A DNA stretch of 64,000 bases. Source: Torymus aiolomorphi (lineage: Eukaryota > Arthropoda > Insecta > Hymenoptera > Torymidae). The notes beneath the pieces were generated by a model, which did no database searches, was not told the origin of the DNA, and saw only the letters and a list, made by a program, of their open reading frames with translations. A program made the translations under genes and the position numbers. The stretch is from the NCBI GenBank assembly GCA_036365515.1, contig CM070877.1:120472321-120536320 (forward strand). Direction: 5' to 3'. This document shows positions 1 to 10,917 of this stretch, one piece after another; position 1 is the stretch's first letter, and every line of letters begins with the position of its first letter.

Positions 1-60
1 CTCCTCTGCCAAACGCCGACCGCATACGAACGCTTCGCCTACTTCCTTGTGCCATCGTGA
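1..60 (+). CDS. Possible 3' end of a coding sequence cut by the window edge
   Basis: Frame 1 is open from the first base to a TGA at 58-60 (19 codons). Its third codon positions are rich in G and C, unlike the AT-rich DNA that follows. A polyadenylation-type AATAAA lies at 76-81, only 16 bases after the stop. This could be the last codons of a gene, or the end of a retroelement and its terminal repeat. The other two frames are also open for part of this stretch, so the call is weak. No family was recognised. Confidence 0.22.
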   Translation, partial: LLCQTPTAYERFAYFLVPS

Positions 61-570
61 TTGTTTGGATTGTCAAATAAAGTTTTTGTTTTATATAAAA
101 AGAGTGCCCAGGTGTTATTGGTCTCCTTATTTTATACCCAATACAGCAGTATTACGGGAAGAGCGGGGCATGGTGGACACGAGGCATTATGAACGTTTGA
201 AATTTAAAAAAAACTACAGCATGGAAAATTATAATTTTTTTTAATACCCGCCAAATACAAAAATGATACGAAAAAGCACATTGAAAATGGATTTTATAGA
301 TAAAAAAATATCCCTGTCAGAGCACGAGCAAAAGGATCCTTGTCACTTTCAACTTTACGACACATTTAAAAAATAATTTTTTCGTAACACTTTAATAAAG
401 ACTGTTCTAATCGAAATTTGAAGTCTTCCTGTGTCGTATCTTTTTTTTTCAAATTCGTGGCATATTGAATAATTTATAAGCTTTCGAAAATAAGGACCTT
501 TGGAGGCAAATTGGACTATATAGGAATAGGAGAGAGATATCCGCGGCGGTTTCGCTTTGTAAACATAACC
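61..570. other. AT-rich stretch without a recognisable gene
   Basis: No convincing coding frame. Apart from the AATAAA at 76-81 I see only AT-rich sequence and short chance open frames on both strands. Confidence 0.5.
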
Positions 571-871
571 TAGGTAAGGTAAAGTAGGTAGTAGTGGGAC
601 AGTTTTGACCATACTTTTTTTATAATCTTTTCTATTGCCAAAACTAAACACAATACATAAAAACTAATTACCTCAGCAGGTAGCTCGTGTCTCAAGGTTT
701 ATTTTAAGAAAAAAAGATGCTTTCTTCCGTTGTTGGTGTATTAAAAGAATCTCATTAAAAGAAAATAACTATCGACTAGTATAGTGGGACACGGTAACTT
801 ATTTATGACCGGTAGTGGGACGCCCCCCTGGTAGTACGTTCTGACGCACGCGTGAGTGCGCAGAACATGCA

Positions 872-1680
872 TTGTCTACTTCTGCATTCTCATATCGTTC
901 TGCAGTCAGAACCTTGAGCAGATCCTTCGCAGCAGACTTACAGCAGACTTACGACAGCTGGAGTGCAGTTAAGAGAGACCCGAGGTGCACGTACACGTGC
1001 AGTAGAATTGCGACAGATTCTCAAAGTGCGCGTACAAGCAGATACTTGGCAGCAGAATTACAGCAGACTTACGGTAGTTCGAGTGCAGTTAAGAGAGACG
1101 CGGGATGCACGTGCACGTGCAGTAGAATTGCGACAGATTCTCAAAGCATGCGTGCAGCAGGTACTTCTCCGCATAATTACAGCAGACTTACGGCAGTTCG
1201 AGTGCAGTCAAGAGAGTTACGGGTTGCACGTTCACTTGCTACAGAATTGCGATAGATTTTAAAATGGCGCGTGCAGCAGGTACTTTGCAGCAGAATTACA
1301 GGAGACTTACGGCAGCCGGAGAGTGGATATGAGACGGGTAATGCACGTGTACGTGCAGTAAAATTGTGACAGATTCTGAACCGGCGCGTGCAACAGATAA
1401 TTCGCAGCAGACGTATAGCAGTCTTCCGACAGCTAGAGTGCGGTTGTGACGTGTGAGGCACGTGCACATGTAGTAGAATTACGACAGATTCTAAAATGGT
1501 GTGTGCAGCAGATACTTCGCAGCAGGCTTGCAGCAGTCTTACGACAGCTGGAGAACGGATAAAAGACGCGTGATGCACGTGCACGTGTAGTAGAATTGCG
1601 ATAGATTCTTAAATGGAGCGTGCAGCACGTACTTTGCAGTAGACTTACAGCAGACTTACGGCAGCAAGAGAACACTGAGC
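872..1680. repeat. Tandem array, about 7 copies of a unit of about 118-120 bp
   Basis: Landmarks such as CAGCAGACTTACGGCAG recur near 942, 1062, 1182 and 1302 (period 120), then near 1419, 1533 and 1650. Each unit also contains GCACGTGCACGTG, GTAGAATTGCGACAGATTCT and GCAGCAGGTACTT-type blocks. Open frames on both strands here follow from the repeat phase and are not taken as genes. Copies differ by scattered substitutions and small indels. Confidence 0.85.
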
Positions 1681-1938
1681 CACTACTTCCGGCTATAATT
1701 TTTTAAGAGTGGAAATTATATTATTTTTTGAAAAATAAGAATGGACTACAAAACAATTTATATAACTGTTAATATTAGAAGTTTTTATTACAAACTTTTA
1801 TATGTCCATAAACATTTAGAAACTGAATTATTTTTGCTAATAATACATTTGGAACCTAATAACAGGAGATTTAAATAAAGGAACGATAATAATAAATTAC
1901 TAAAAATAATAATGATTAATAAACAGTAATTAAAAACT

Positions 1939-2580
1939 ATTTATTTCTGCTGCACAGAATCTGACGTACGCTATACACATTGTACTTGTGTCGCAATTCT
2001 GCTGAACGTACGAGTGCAGTCAGTAATCTTTTGTAGACTGCACTGAAGCAGTAGCAAATCTGCCGCAATTCTATTGCAAGACACCTGCTGCAAATTACGT
2101 GCGCGATTCTTTCGCAATTCTGACGCACTCGAGCGTGATGTAAAAATTCCTCAGTTGCACTCGCGATATTGTAAGACTACTTGTTTCTGCTGCGCAGCAT
2201 CTGACATACGCTACCCATTGTACTTGCGTCGCAATTCTGCTGAACGTGCGAGTGTAGTCAGTGATCTATTGTAGACTGCACTGAAGCAGTAGCAAATCTG
2301 CCTCAATTCTACTGCAAGACACCTGCTGCAAATTGCGTGCGCGAATCTTTCGCAATGCTGACGCACTCGAGCGTGATGTAAAAATTCCTCAGTTGCACTT
2401 GCGATATCGTAAGACTACTTGTTTCTGCTGCGCAGCATCTGACGTACGCTAGCCATTGCACTTGTAATGCAATTCTGCTGAATGCACACGTGCGCTTAGT
2501 AATGGTTCTTACACTGCAATTGACATGTTGCAAGTTTATTGCAATTCTGCTGCGAAGTACCTGACGCAATCGTCTTTAAG
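1939..2580. repeat. Tandem array, about 2.6 copies of a unit of about 240 bp
   Basis: The block TTTCTGCTGC recurs near 1943, 2184 and 2423, giving periods of 241 and 239. Inside each unit are GTCGCAATTCTGCTGAACG, CTGCACTGAAGCAGTAGCAA and GACGCACTCGAGCGTGATG. The motif GCAATTCTGCTG resembles the reverse complement of the CAGCAGAATTAC and GTAGAATTGC blocks of the preceding array, so the two arrays may share an origin in opposite orientation. Confidence 0.8.
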
Positions 2581-3151
2581 CAGAAATATAGTTGAAGTGG
2601 GAAGTAGAATGCAAATGGTCTGATGTAATTTCCCATGCAATCAGAAGAATTGCAGCAGAATTACGTCAGAATTGCAAAAGATTTACTACCAGGGCCATTT
2701 GACGCAGTTGTGGGACAATACTTTTTAAACGTGTCCCACTACTACGATATGGGAATTAAGAGGTACCTATAGTGGGATAAAGTTTTCGCTATGCGTACAG
2801 CTCAAACATAACCTCAAAAAGTTTGAATCTTGTTATACATTACTTTAAGAAGTAAATCAACAGAATAATGAAGTGACTACGTAGCTAATATCACAAAGAA
2901 TACTAATGAAGTAATGCTTTTATCACCTTAACCGTTCATCGTAGTTTTTTACTGCTGTCCCATTTCTGGTCCCAAAATAGATTTTGTCCCAGTACTCCCT
3001 CCTTTACCTTATCATAAGCACCGAAAATGTAGATCGGAGAATTCGGAGTGCCATTTATAGTTTCTTAGTTGTAATTAGTAAAATAATTTTTAAAAATAAT
3101 TTTAACAAAAGTCAGTGAAAATAATATGTTGTGTTAATATTGTTTCAGAGG

Positions 3152-3904
3152 TAGGGGAAGGTGGGGCACGGTGAGCCTGTCGGGTCAGTTGAGTATTTTA
3201 ATATTAAAGCCGTAAAGGGTTCTTTAAAAACAAATGTACATAAAAATGCATAAAAAGCTATACTAGTTTTTATATTCGAGTGTTTCATACGAAAAAAAAA
3301 CTCATATGAATTAATTTCATAAGGTTGAAATTCGGAGCAGTGAAAATACGATGACTTGATTTTTTACTTTACTGACAAAGCGTGAATATATCTCGGATTA
3401 ATATGAAACGAAATGCATTTGAAATCTTAAGTTTTAAACTTTCAAGCATATTTCTTGTTTATCTCGATAGATATTCCATTTCGGAGCGACAGCCTAACCT
3501 CACCAACCTGCAAATCGGAGCAAGATTGCTATGATCTCATCCACTTTTTAGTGTTGAGTTAGATTAATTAAATAGTTTTAAGAATAGTTTAAAATATTTT
3601 TATTAGAGCATTTTTAGTTTTAAAAATAGTTTTAACCCCAATTATTATTCATTAAAACGTGCTACTCGTGCCCCATCCCCGTACCACATGTGCCCCACTA
3701 GTGGGGCACGGAGAGCATTTTCAAAGGTTTCACTTTCCAATTGTATATTACAAAATATAAGTCAATATAATTTTTTTTATTGATTGACTCAGTTTCCTAA
3801 TGGTATTGACTATTTATTACAATTTTTTTAGAATTGAAATCCATAGATCTTTAACATAACTATGAATTAAAGTTAGGGTGCTCGTGACGTCCCACCTTCC
3901 CCTA
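3152..3904. mobile_element. TIR element with G-rich ends (TAGGGGAAGGTGGGGCA type)
   Basis: The left end reads TAGGGGAAGGTGGGGCACGG then GTGAGC. The right end reads GTGCTCGTGACGTCCCACCT then TCCCCTA, which is its imperfect reverse complement. An internal GTGCCCCACTAGTGGGGCAC palindrome lies near 3690-3712. The interior is AT-rich and non-coding, so this looks like a non-autonomous DNA element of about 750 bp. Confidence 0.6.
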
Positions 3905-4167
3905 TGTCCAAAATGCTTCCCCGTATGTTCATTTTGCCTCTATAAGAGGCAAATGACCACTTTACGATTTGTCAAAACGCAAAATATTAATTTATTGCTG
4001 TGAATTTTCTATATTATATAATAACTTGAGCTTTCACCTGGTGAATCTCAAAGTATTCAAAATTATATTAACAATTTGCGTTTTTGAAAAAAATTTCAAT
4101 TTTTTTTCTGGAAGAAAAGTGTTCATATAATGCCTCAAAAGTGCTCATTTTGCCCCGCTCTCCCCTA
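3905..4167. mobile_element. Adjacent fragment of a related G-rich-ended element
   Basis: The right boundary reads TGCTCATTTTGCCCCGCTCT then CCCCTA, the reverse complement of a TAGGGG...GGGGCAAAATGAGCA end. A similar TTCATTTTGCC block lies near 3927, next to CTTCCCC. This suggests a second short relative abutting the previous element. Its left end is unclear. Confidence 0.4.
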
Positions 4168-4455
4168 CACTTTTAAAAACTTTTTTAATGTATGTACCTT
4201 CACATATAATACACTAAATGTTCACTTCCAAATCCGTTCACGAATGCAAAAAATGAAAACTAAGAACAACACTTTGTACTTATAAAGAAGGAGCTGGTAC
4301 ACTGATGCTTGCATAATTTTATGTAGTTTACAATAGTAGTGAGTGGCTGTCAATAAGTCAGGTTGTTACGGTATACCAACTTCAAATTCAAATTTTTATT
4401 TTTGTCAAAAATCACGCCCATAATTATATTAATTATTTTTTATATTAATGGTTAA

Positions 4456-5070
4456 AATATTATTTATTTATTTATTTATTAAACCAGAGTAAGTACATAG
4501 GTATTACGATAATATCAATATACATTTTTACATTACATGCGTAACCCAGCAGAGGAAGTATTTCCTGTATGCTGGTCTGGTGACTTAAACTAACTTAAAA
4601 CTAAATTGAAGTATTGTCCCTGATTGTTTGTCGATCTTGTATCCCCGTAGCTAGCAGCTACGGAGTCAAGTCGACAACCACACATTATTCATGACTTTTC
4701 TTCTATCACCAATATCTAACCAACATTTGTCTTGCTGTTGTAAATGATTCCGTGGATGCGTTTCTGTCTCTTGCAAAGATGATTCTTTCGTAGCTGTTTA
4801 GTCTTGTTGGGCAGGTGAGTCCCACTGCACAGGTAACTCTGTAGTGTGGGAACATCAATCTGTGTTGGTTGGCTGAGTCACATTTACATGTTGATGTAAA
4901 AACAATGTCGTCTACTACTATGAGATCGTTGTATTTCGGGTGCTGTTCTAGAGTATACATTGAGTTTGTAAATGTTTGTTTACCTCGAATGCCTCTGTCG
5001 AAATACAGTAGTGCTTTATTACAGCCTAGATAGTTGAGATCTCCGTAAGACATGCGGTAGGTGTTATCTT
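4456..5070 (-). pseudogene. Probable retroelement (non-LTR-like) 3' end, minus strand
   Basis: Read on the minus strand, an open frame of 115 codons (5053 to 4706) is followed by about 220 bases of untranslated-like sequence and then a simple TAAA tail (4460-4482). That order, a frame end, a short 3' UTR and a short-unit tail, is typical of a non-LTR retrotransposon 3' end. The peptide has several cysteines and a CKCDSANQH segment, but no reverse transcriptase or endonuclease motif was seen and no family was recognised. A degenerate host exon is the alternative. Confidence 0.35.
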
Positions 5071-6336
5071 GCAGTATAGGCTTTTTTTTGGATTATTTTT
5101 GGATTTTTTTAAAGTATGTATAAAGAGTGAGAATTTTAAATATATTGAGAACAGAGAAATAAAAAAAAAATTAGTAGAAATCAATATACGATTATATAAA
5201 CATGTATACAAAGGAAAAAATGTAATTTGAACAAAAAACAAATGAAAAGCTTTATCAGTGTTTTGTGTATATTCTTAAAACAAAAATAGATAATGCTTTA
5301 TAGAACGAATTGGGGCGTAAAATGACAATGCAATGGGCGTATGCAGGGGCACAATCCCTGGTAGGGTGTAGGGACGACGCTCCAAAATTTCACGTTTATT
5401 AATGATGGAATCTTCAGTTGAAAGACTCATTTTGAAAGACTTTATGTATCTATGAGACTTTTCTATTGTGATAGTTAAGCAAAGACTGGACGATAGACTA
5501 TGACAATGAATATTCAAACACCTAATGTTGACAGTAACTTGTTGATGATCCGTTTGAAGTGAGTTTGTAAGCAAATATATTTATATACATGCAGATTATT
5601 TTTTGATCAGAAATACCATTTTTAAAATTTTTTTATTTTACGCCCTCGGAGGCGGAAACGCCGAATTTTACATCCGCAAAACGAGACGTACAATAGGCAT
5701 TTTACGCCCATTGCATAATTGTTTTGCAATCTTTATAAAAGAAAAAAATGTCAAACGAAGATAGGAATCGTGTGGGAATGGGATATGCTTTGAGAATCAT
5801 TATGAAAATATTTTATATACATATATATTTTATTTTTATTTTATAAGTAAATTTACGTGATGCTTTGTAAGAAGCGGTTTTTGATGTATCATCGACTTAC
5901 AAAATAAATTATTTAATAAAGAATTGCAATTGAAATTTTTCAATGTATAATTCATTTGGGAAGTAGTTTTATTGTTTAATGACTGTTTATTTTATAATAA
6001 TATAAAAATAAATATTTGGAATTTTTGTTTAGCTTGGTCATGTGGGATCCACGTAGGAATCATGTGGGAAACATATGAGAACCACATAGTTCTTTATGGG
6101 ATCCCTCAGCAAAACGCCACATAAGTCTCAGGTGTGTCTCACAAGAGTCCGACATGTTTCCCACATGGGTACCACATGTTTCCCATACGAATTCCATGTG
6201 TTTTTCACATGGTTCATTCCCATGTCAGTTTTTCCAGTGGATAGGGATGCCACAACTGATCTTCAATTATATCGACGTACCCGACATAAGGTAATCCTCG
6301 ATGCTATGAGGCAATTCGCGGTCCGTGTAGCCCTTT
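5071..6336. other. Gene-free stretch with short repeats
   Basis: Mostly AT-rich. At 5312-5340 and, inverted, at about 5688-5722 there are matching TGCAATGGGCGTA and GGGCGTAAAATG blocks, so a small TIR element is possible. At 6033-6235 there are several copies, in both orientations, of ATGTGGGAAACAT and CATGTTTCCCACATGG. No coding frame is supported. Confidence 0.4.
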
Positions 6337-7122
6337 TTAAATTGGTGGTGAGGTCAACGTCGTAAAGTCGAATGACGTCAGGTAATCGCTTGTCTCGAAC
6401 GCCGTGACGATCTTTTCGTTCCTAGGTAGTACTGCAAGATTCTCTTCGGTCTTCGAAAGTATATGAAAGAACGACACGGTGTTGTCTACGTCGATCCTCT
6501 CACTTTGCATTCGTTTGACCTCTTCACGACACTCATGGTCAAATTTCGCGTAGTTTACGCAGAATTGGGCTATTTGTTTGTGTCCCTCGCAAAAAGGTTG
6601 GCCTAATGTCTCACGTCTAACAGCTTCCAGGATGATGACTCTATATAGCGGTAGCACCGTCGCTGCATGGTTCGTTTGACAGCAGCAGTTGTAAAGGCGT
6701 TTTACCCTCTCTGTTGCGCGCGTTCATATCGGCTCCAAATTTAACCAATAAATTCGCCACGTCCTTGGATTCCAGCTCGCAGGCCACGTGCAGTACGGTA
6801 TTATCCTCATTTGTTGCCTCGTTGATGCACGCGGCGCCTCGTTTTATTAGAAAACGGAGGGAAGCCGAAGCGTCCGATATCCCCGTGAAGTACACGGAGG
6901 ACTCCCCCTTTCGCGATTTTTTGTTTACATCTGCACCGTTGTCAAAAAGAAACTGGACCTGGAAAACACAGCTGTTATTGTTTTATGAAGCTATAAGTTA
7001 ATTACATCGCTACGCTCAGGCACCAAACGCGCACTCGTCGGCAAACACCTGTTCGCTCCCGCGTTGTTGCACATACTCTTTTCTTATACAAAGAGCGCTA
7101 AATACTATTTCTCACCATACCA

Positions 7123-7182
7123 TGGCCGAAAGTACCACTTTCGCTTCCGACTCAAAAACGCGAATGTGGTATTTTCGGCCCG
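7123..7182. repeat. Short inverted repeat inside the ankyrin intron
   Basis: GGCCGAAAGTACCACTTTCG at 7123-7142 pairs imperfectly with CGAATGTGGTATTTTCGGCC at about 7161-7180. Open frames on both strands cross it (7112-7375), but they lie in the intron and match nothing I recognise. Confidence 0.45.
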
Positions 7183-7613
7183 GGTATGATGAAAAATCGT
7201 ATACGCAACACGGGGTAAAGAGGGCCAACCCAGAGCACATGTTTGCCACCCTCGCCTTCGGTTCGGGTGGCAATTTACACGTCCTCTGGACTGCCCAACT
7301 CTTTACCTCCCTATTTGCGTAATATACTATTCTTCGTCTATGTAGAGGAAGCAAAATAAATCTATTGCTACGCAATACATCTGTTTGCGCTCAGAGTGGG
7401 AGAAATTAAATTCCTCTGTTTAATTATTATTGAAAATATAAACAATTAAAAAAGTGTTGATAGACACGCAGATTTTTGTATCGTATCTAGACTCGAAATG
7501 TTCAAAACACATTTTCAACTTGTTTTTAACAAAACTTAAATATATACTATTACAAAAATTTGTAAATCTTGTTAATGTACGTAGAAATTAAATAATAAAC
7601 CGTGAAAAAATAA

Positions 7614-7700
7614 GCAGCGAGCGGGACGCGGACTCACGGACTCGCGGTTTGTAATCTCGCGCTCAACCACGGAGCTAACGTCGCTATGGAGTGCATCGCA
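7614..7700 (-). repeat. tRNA-derived SINE-like sequence
   Basis: On the minus strand the sequence reads TAGCTCCGTGGTTGAGCGC, close to a tRNA box A region, then about 30 bases later GAGTCCGTGAGTCCGCGTCC, a poor box B. It does not fold into a full tRNA by eye. It lies in the ankyrin intron, which suits a SINE insertion. Confidence 0.35.
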
Positions 7701-7716
7701 AGCTAGTTATTCTTTT

Positions 7717-7802
7717 AGCGAGTGTCCACATAGTATCATGTGCCTTGTCTTGAGACATGAGACAAAAGATAAGGCACATGAGACGCTATGTGGACACTCG
7801 CT
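7717..7802. repeat. Long hairpin (17 bp perfect outer stem plus inner stem)
   Basis: AGCGAGTGTCCACATAG (7717-7733) is the exact reverse complement of 7786-7802. Inside, ATCATGTGCCTT pairs with AAGGCACATGAG, leaving a small central loop. Total stem is about 38 bp with few mismatches. It lies in the ankyrin intron. Confidence 0.8.
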
Positions 7803-8672
7803 TACTGAATCAAGAGTCACTCGTCTTCTACATTGTCTAAATCTCAACGGAAACCTCCGTGAGAATCCACACTGTAAAATGTATCTATGTAAAATTACTA
7901 GTTCCAGACTAGGTAACAATCAGACCTACGCGCTTATGAAACTAGTTAAGAAATTACAATTGACTAGTATTTATATGAAAGTTAAAAGAAATGTAAATAT
8001 AATTTGGTCGCAAAGTATTAAAATTGGAGTAATTTTATGTAATGAGCTGTACGAATCGTTACTTTTCCGTGGAATAACCGCTAAGCGGCATTAAAATTAA
8101 AGGGCGTTTGCAATTTCACAGTAAATATAAAATGACTACTTTGGTATAATATTTCTTTTTTGGTATAAAGTCCCAAACTCGATAGTATTTATATGATTTT
8201 TTTGTTAATTTAATAACGAATGTTAAGTAACACTGGTCAGTAAAATAACTGTGCTGAGCATAGGTCGGACTACCCAGTTTCAATCTAGCCATTTTATTTT
8301 TTAGCTAGTAAATTGACGCGCGGGATGTATATTTACCTATAATGGAAATTAAATTTAATATTGTGTCTAGAGAAACTGCTACATTCGTCCAGTAGTATTA
8401 ATATACTCAACTAATAAATCATTAATGTAATTTTACCATCTGCTGTTAATATTGAACTCGAACATTTTACAGTGCATATTATTATATACTCACAATGTCC
8501 GTCGTGCATTTACTGCGCAGCGCACAGTGCAGCGGCGTCTCTCCCGACCGGATTTCAACTTCGACATTTATGCCATGATGGCTGATCAGCATCTCGACCA
8601 TCCTCAAGTTGAACTTTCTGAAACGATTTTTCGAACATTTACTATCCATTGTAACGCACAAGATTCCATTAA

Positions 8673-8719
8673 AGTAGATTTTTTTCGCGGGTGATTACTG
8701 CCCGCGGAAAAAATCTACT
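8673..8719. repeat. Hairpin just upstream of the ankyrin start codon
   Basis: AGTAGATTTTTTTCGCGGG (8673-8691) pairs with CCCGCGGAAAAAATCTACT (8701-8719) with one mismatch. It starts 24 bases upstream of the proposed ATG at 8649, so on the minus strand it would lie in the 5' UTR or promoter. Confidence 0.75.
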
Positions 8720-8946
8720 ACTTTCGCCCCTACTTGTTAATAATAACATTTTACTATTTTTAAAATTATTTGAAGCTTTTATGATGCTCAATTCTAATAA
8801 TTTTAAAAATAAAATCTTTCTTAGTAAATTTTCGTAAATGTTATTCAAATTAATTTTCCGCCCTTTAACCTCAAAATGCCATCTTAAATGTCATTTTGCG
8901 GCCTCGGACGGAAAAATACGTTACTGAAACGTGGACGTAAGATAAT

Positions 8947-9009
8947 TTTTACCTCATGCGACTTTTCGACCTCGCTTCGCTCGGCCGAAAAACGTCGCAT
9001 GAGGTAAAT
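8947..9009. repeat. Hairpin with CGCTTCGCTCG loop
   Basis: TTTACCTCATGCGAC (about 8948-8962) pairs with GTCGCATGAGGTAAA (about 8994-9008), and the inner TTTTCG pairs with CGAAAA. The loop region reads ACCTCGCTTCGCTCGGC. Similar loops occur in hairpins at 60.8-61.2 kb. Confidence 0.75.
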
Positions 9010-10289
9010 AATCCTCTTCCGCCCGCGTTAGTAATATACTATTTCAACATATATGTTATAACATTATAATTGTTGTGTTAATTGCATTAAAACAATAGTA
9101 CGTTGAACATTGACTGGAGATGCTCAATTTATTGGAGATTTCCAAAGGGATGGTGAATCAGGAGATTTTGACCGTCTAAAATATGATCATTCAAGAGAAA
9201 TGATGAATGTTAGTGAATTTTTTAATATTATATATAATGGATATTAAAGCAGAACAGATATTGTACATAATAATTACACTTTAGGTATTTAGACAAAAAT
9301 TTGGTTTCTAACAATTTAGACCCAATCATTTACAAACTATAGCCTGGCCTGGACCATATCAGGGATAAAACTCCGTATTTTGATCCGGGCCGTATCAGGG
9401 GTGGCTCTGTAGCCCAGTCAGGACCGTATCAGGAGTAGGGGGTACGTCCGTAGGACGTACGCCTGAAGCCTGATCTGGGCTGGGGTACTTCTGTAGCCGG
9501 ACCCAGGTGCTATCAGCGCGTGTTTTTCCAAAAAAAGACTATTATTCCGAGGGAAGATTTTCGTACACTAAGACTGAAACGATGATCACTTATTCAGATT
9601 AAGTAGGAGAAAGTACTCTGCGGTAATAGAGTTTTTCTTTCAAATATCTATTAATAGTGGTCTACCCTAGATTACAGATAATTCTTGGAAAGAACAAAGT
9701 TTCTGCAACACGCTGACCTCTTTCATAAATTTGCCTGTATAACGCTCGAGTACTGCACATTTAAACATATCATATATAAGGCAGGCGCAGTTCGCATTCA
9801 GATGTCTGATTCTCACACGCATTTTCAGCGTTTAACCGCGCTCGGTGTATTTTTTCGCAGACTCCAATCCGGCAACATCAGTTACCCTATACGCTTTTGT
9901 CATCTAGCGAAATCACAGCCTACACTAAAGTGTGAAGTATAACTATAATAATCTTGCCGCATCTTCACTCAAAATACTTATACAATTCAACGAAAAAAAT
10001 GCAGGCGGAGTTAGTGCCATCATACACCTCGGTTTCGCCCACTGTGTTGTGTACCATTTCACGAAGTATAGACAATCCTCCTATATCACGTGTCAAATAC
10101 ACCCATAATATAACCAGTATCTTACGTAACCGAGTACCAAATGTAAGCTACTTCAAGAAAGGTACGAAATTAGAATACAATCAAGCAGCACAACCTCCTT
10201 CCCTTCAATGCGTAACCCCGAGGCAACCGGCCTCGCGATAAAGAAAATTCAAGCGAATCTCTTTCTTCTCCCTTTCGAAATCTCTCTTC
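9010..10289. other. Intergenic stretch with a short degenerate repeat
   Basis: No gene seen. At about 9340-9520 the motif GGACCGTATCAGG and variants recur (near 9351, 9388 and 9421), followed by the palindrome GTACGTCCGTAGGACGTAC (about 9450-9468). The remainder is ordinary AT-rich DNA, and two open frames of 85-95 codons have no recognisable content. Confidence 0.4.
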
Positions 10290-10917
10290 TCAAAACACTC
10301 TGGAAAGTCGCGCATCTCCCCGGACGATCTCGCCGCTCCAGGATTCCTCGGGAAAAGCGGAGCGAAGACGCCTGCAGCGCTCCTCCTCCCTTCCCTGGGC
10401 GCACCTAAACACATCCCCGCTCGCGCACACGGACGGAGAGCCTCGTGCAGCGCCTTCGTCGTCGATAAGGCAGCGAACGGCGGGCTGGGTGCAGTGCCGC
10501 GGCGGCGTCGTCCGCGCAGGTCTCTGCGGCGCGAGCCAGAGAAAGGGAGAGAGGGGAAAAAGCATCGCAGCGGTGCGGCTGGAAGGCCGCGGCGAGATGA
10601 GAGTCGCGGCAGTCGGCAGCATCCCGTGCGCGAGAGGTCGGCCTGTGCAGCAGCGCAGTGCCGCGCCGCGATCTACAATCCGCTACGGCCGCGCGTCTAT
10701 ACGTGTACCCCATAGTGTATATATATAACACGAGTCGGTGTGACCGCGCTGACAGGGCGGCGGTGCTGCGGAGGCCTGCACACACTTTGCCCAGGGTGCA
10801 GCAGCTTTCGGAGCTGCGTGGCGCGCACGCCCGCTTTGCGTTTTCCCGCGCGCGCTTTGTTTGTAAACGCCGCAGTGTCAGTGTATATGTAGTGGACGAC
10901 GCGCGGCCTTCGTCAAG
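10290..10917 (+). promoter_or_regulatory. CpG-rich promoter and probable untranslated first exon
   Basis: GC content rises sharply here, with many CpG dinucleotides. A TATATATAA sequence sits at about 10718-10728. The block ends at a strong donor, CGTCAAG|GTAAGG, with the last exon base at 10917. No frame with a good start leads into the donor, so a 5' UTR exon is likely. The nearest downstream plus-strand acceptor followed by a convincing start codon is at 26674 (ATG at 26705). The transcription start cannot be fixed from sequence alone, and the pairing with that exon is inference. Confidence 0.45.

Larger units (their letters stand above)
571..3012. mobile_element. TIR element of about 2.4 kb carrying two satellite-like arrays
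   Basis: The left end reads GGTAAGGTAAAG followed by GTAGTGGGACAG (about 574-602). The right end (about 2980-3012) gives in reverse complement AAGGTAAAGG followed by GTACTGGGACA. The motif GTGGGAC or its complement recurs near both ends (about 595, 782, 815, 2709 and 2739). The interior is mostly two tandem arrays, annotated separately. No transposase frame is visible, so this would be non-autonomous. No clear target duplication was found, so the ends are approximate. The ends resemble those of the element at 31118-31810. Confidence 0.5.
6337..8649 (-). pseudogene. Ankyrin-repeat protein gene, two exons, apparent frameshift in exon 2
   Basis: Exon 1 runs from 8649 (ATG) to 8494 on the minus strand, 52 codons, and ends at a GTGAGT donor. 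Exon 2 starts at 6958 after a TGTGTTTTCCAG acceptor; both sides are phase 0. The joined reading gives ankyrin repeats in series: GETPLHCAL with a preceding MVEMLISHHGINV helix, then VQFLFDNGADVN, then DNTVLHVACE, VANLLVKFGADMNARN and GKTPL. Ankyrin repeats bind other proteins; the partner cannot be told. The frame then closes at 6641, while the next frame is open from this point to TAA at 6337 and encodes a helical, charged C-terminal region containing FDHECREEVKRMQ and LPRNEKIV. The shift fits one extra T in a minus-strand TTT at 6695-6693. Ankyrin genes with a similar tail are numerous in chalcid wasps. The break could be real decay or an assembly error. The intron (6959-8493) carries a tRNA-like repeat and a hairpin. 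Confidence 0.72.

Noticed and set aside
872..1680. Regular repeats with spacing that might suggest a CRISPR-like array
   Set aside because: Units of about 120 bp are similar across their whole length, with no short conserved repeat plus unique spacers, in a eukaryotic setting without cas genes.
7112..7375. Open frames on both strands inside the ankyrin intron
   Set aside because: They do not continue the ankyrin pattern, and splicing 8494 to 6958 removes them cleanly in phase 0.
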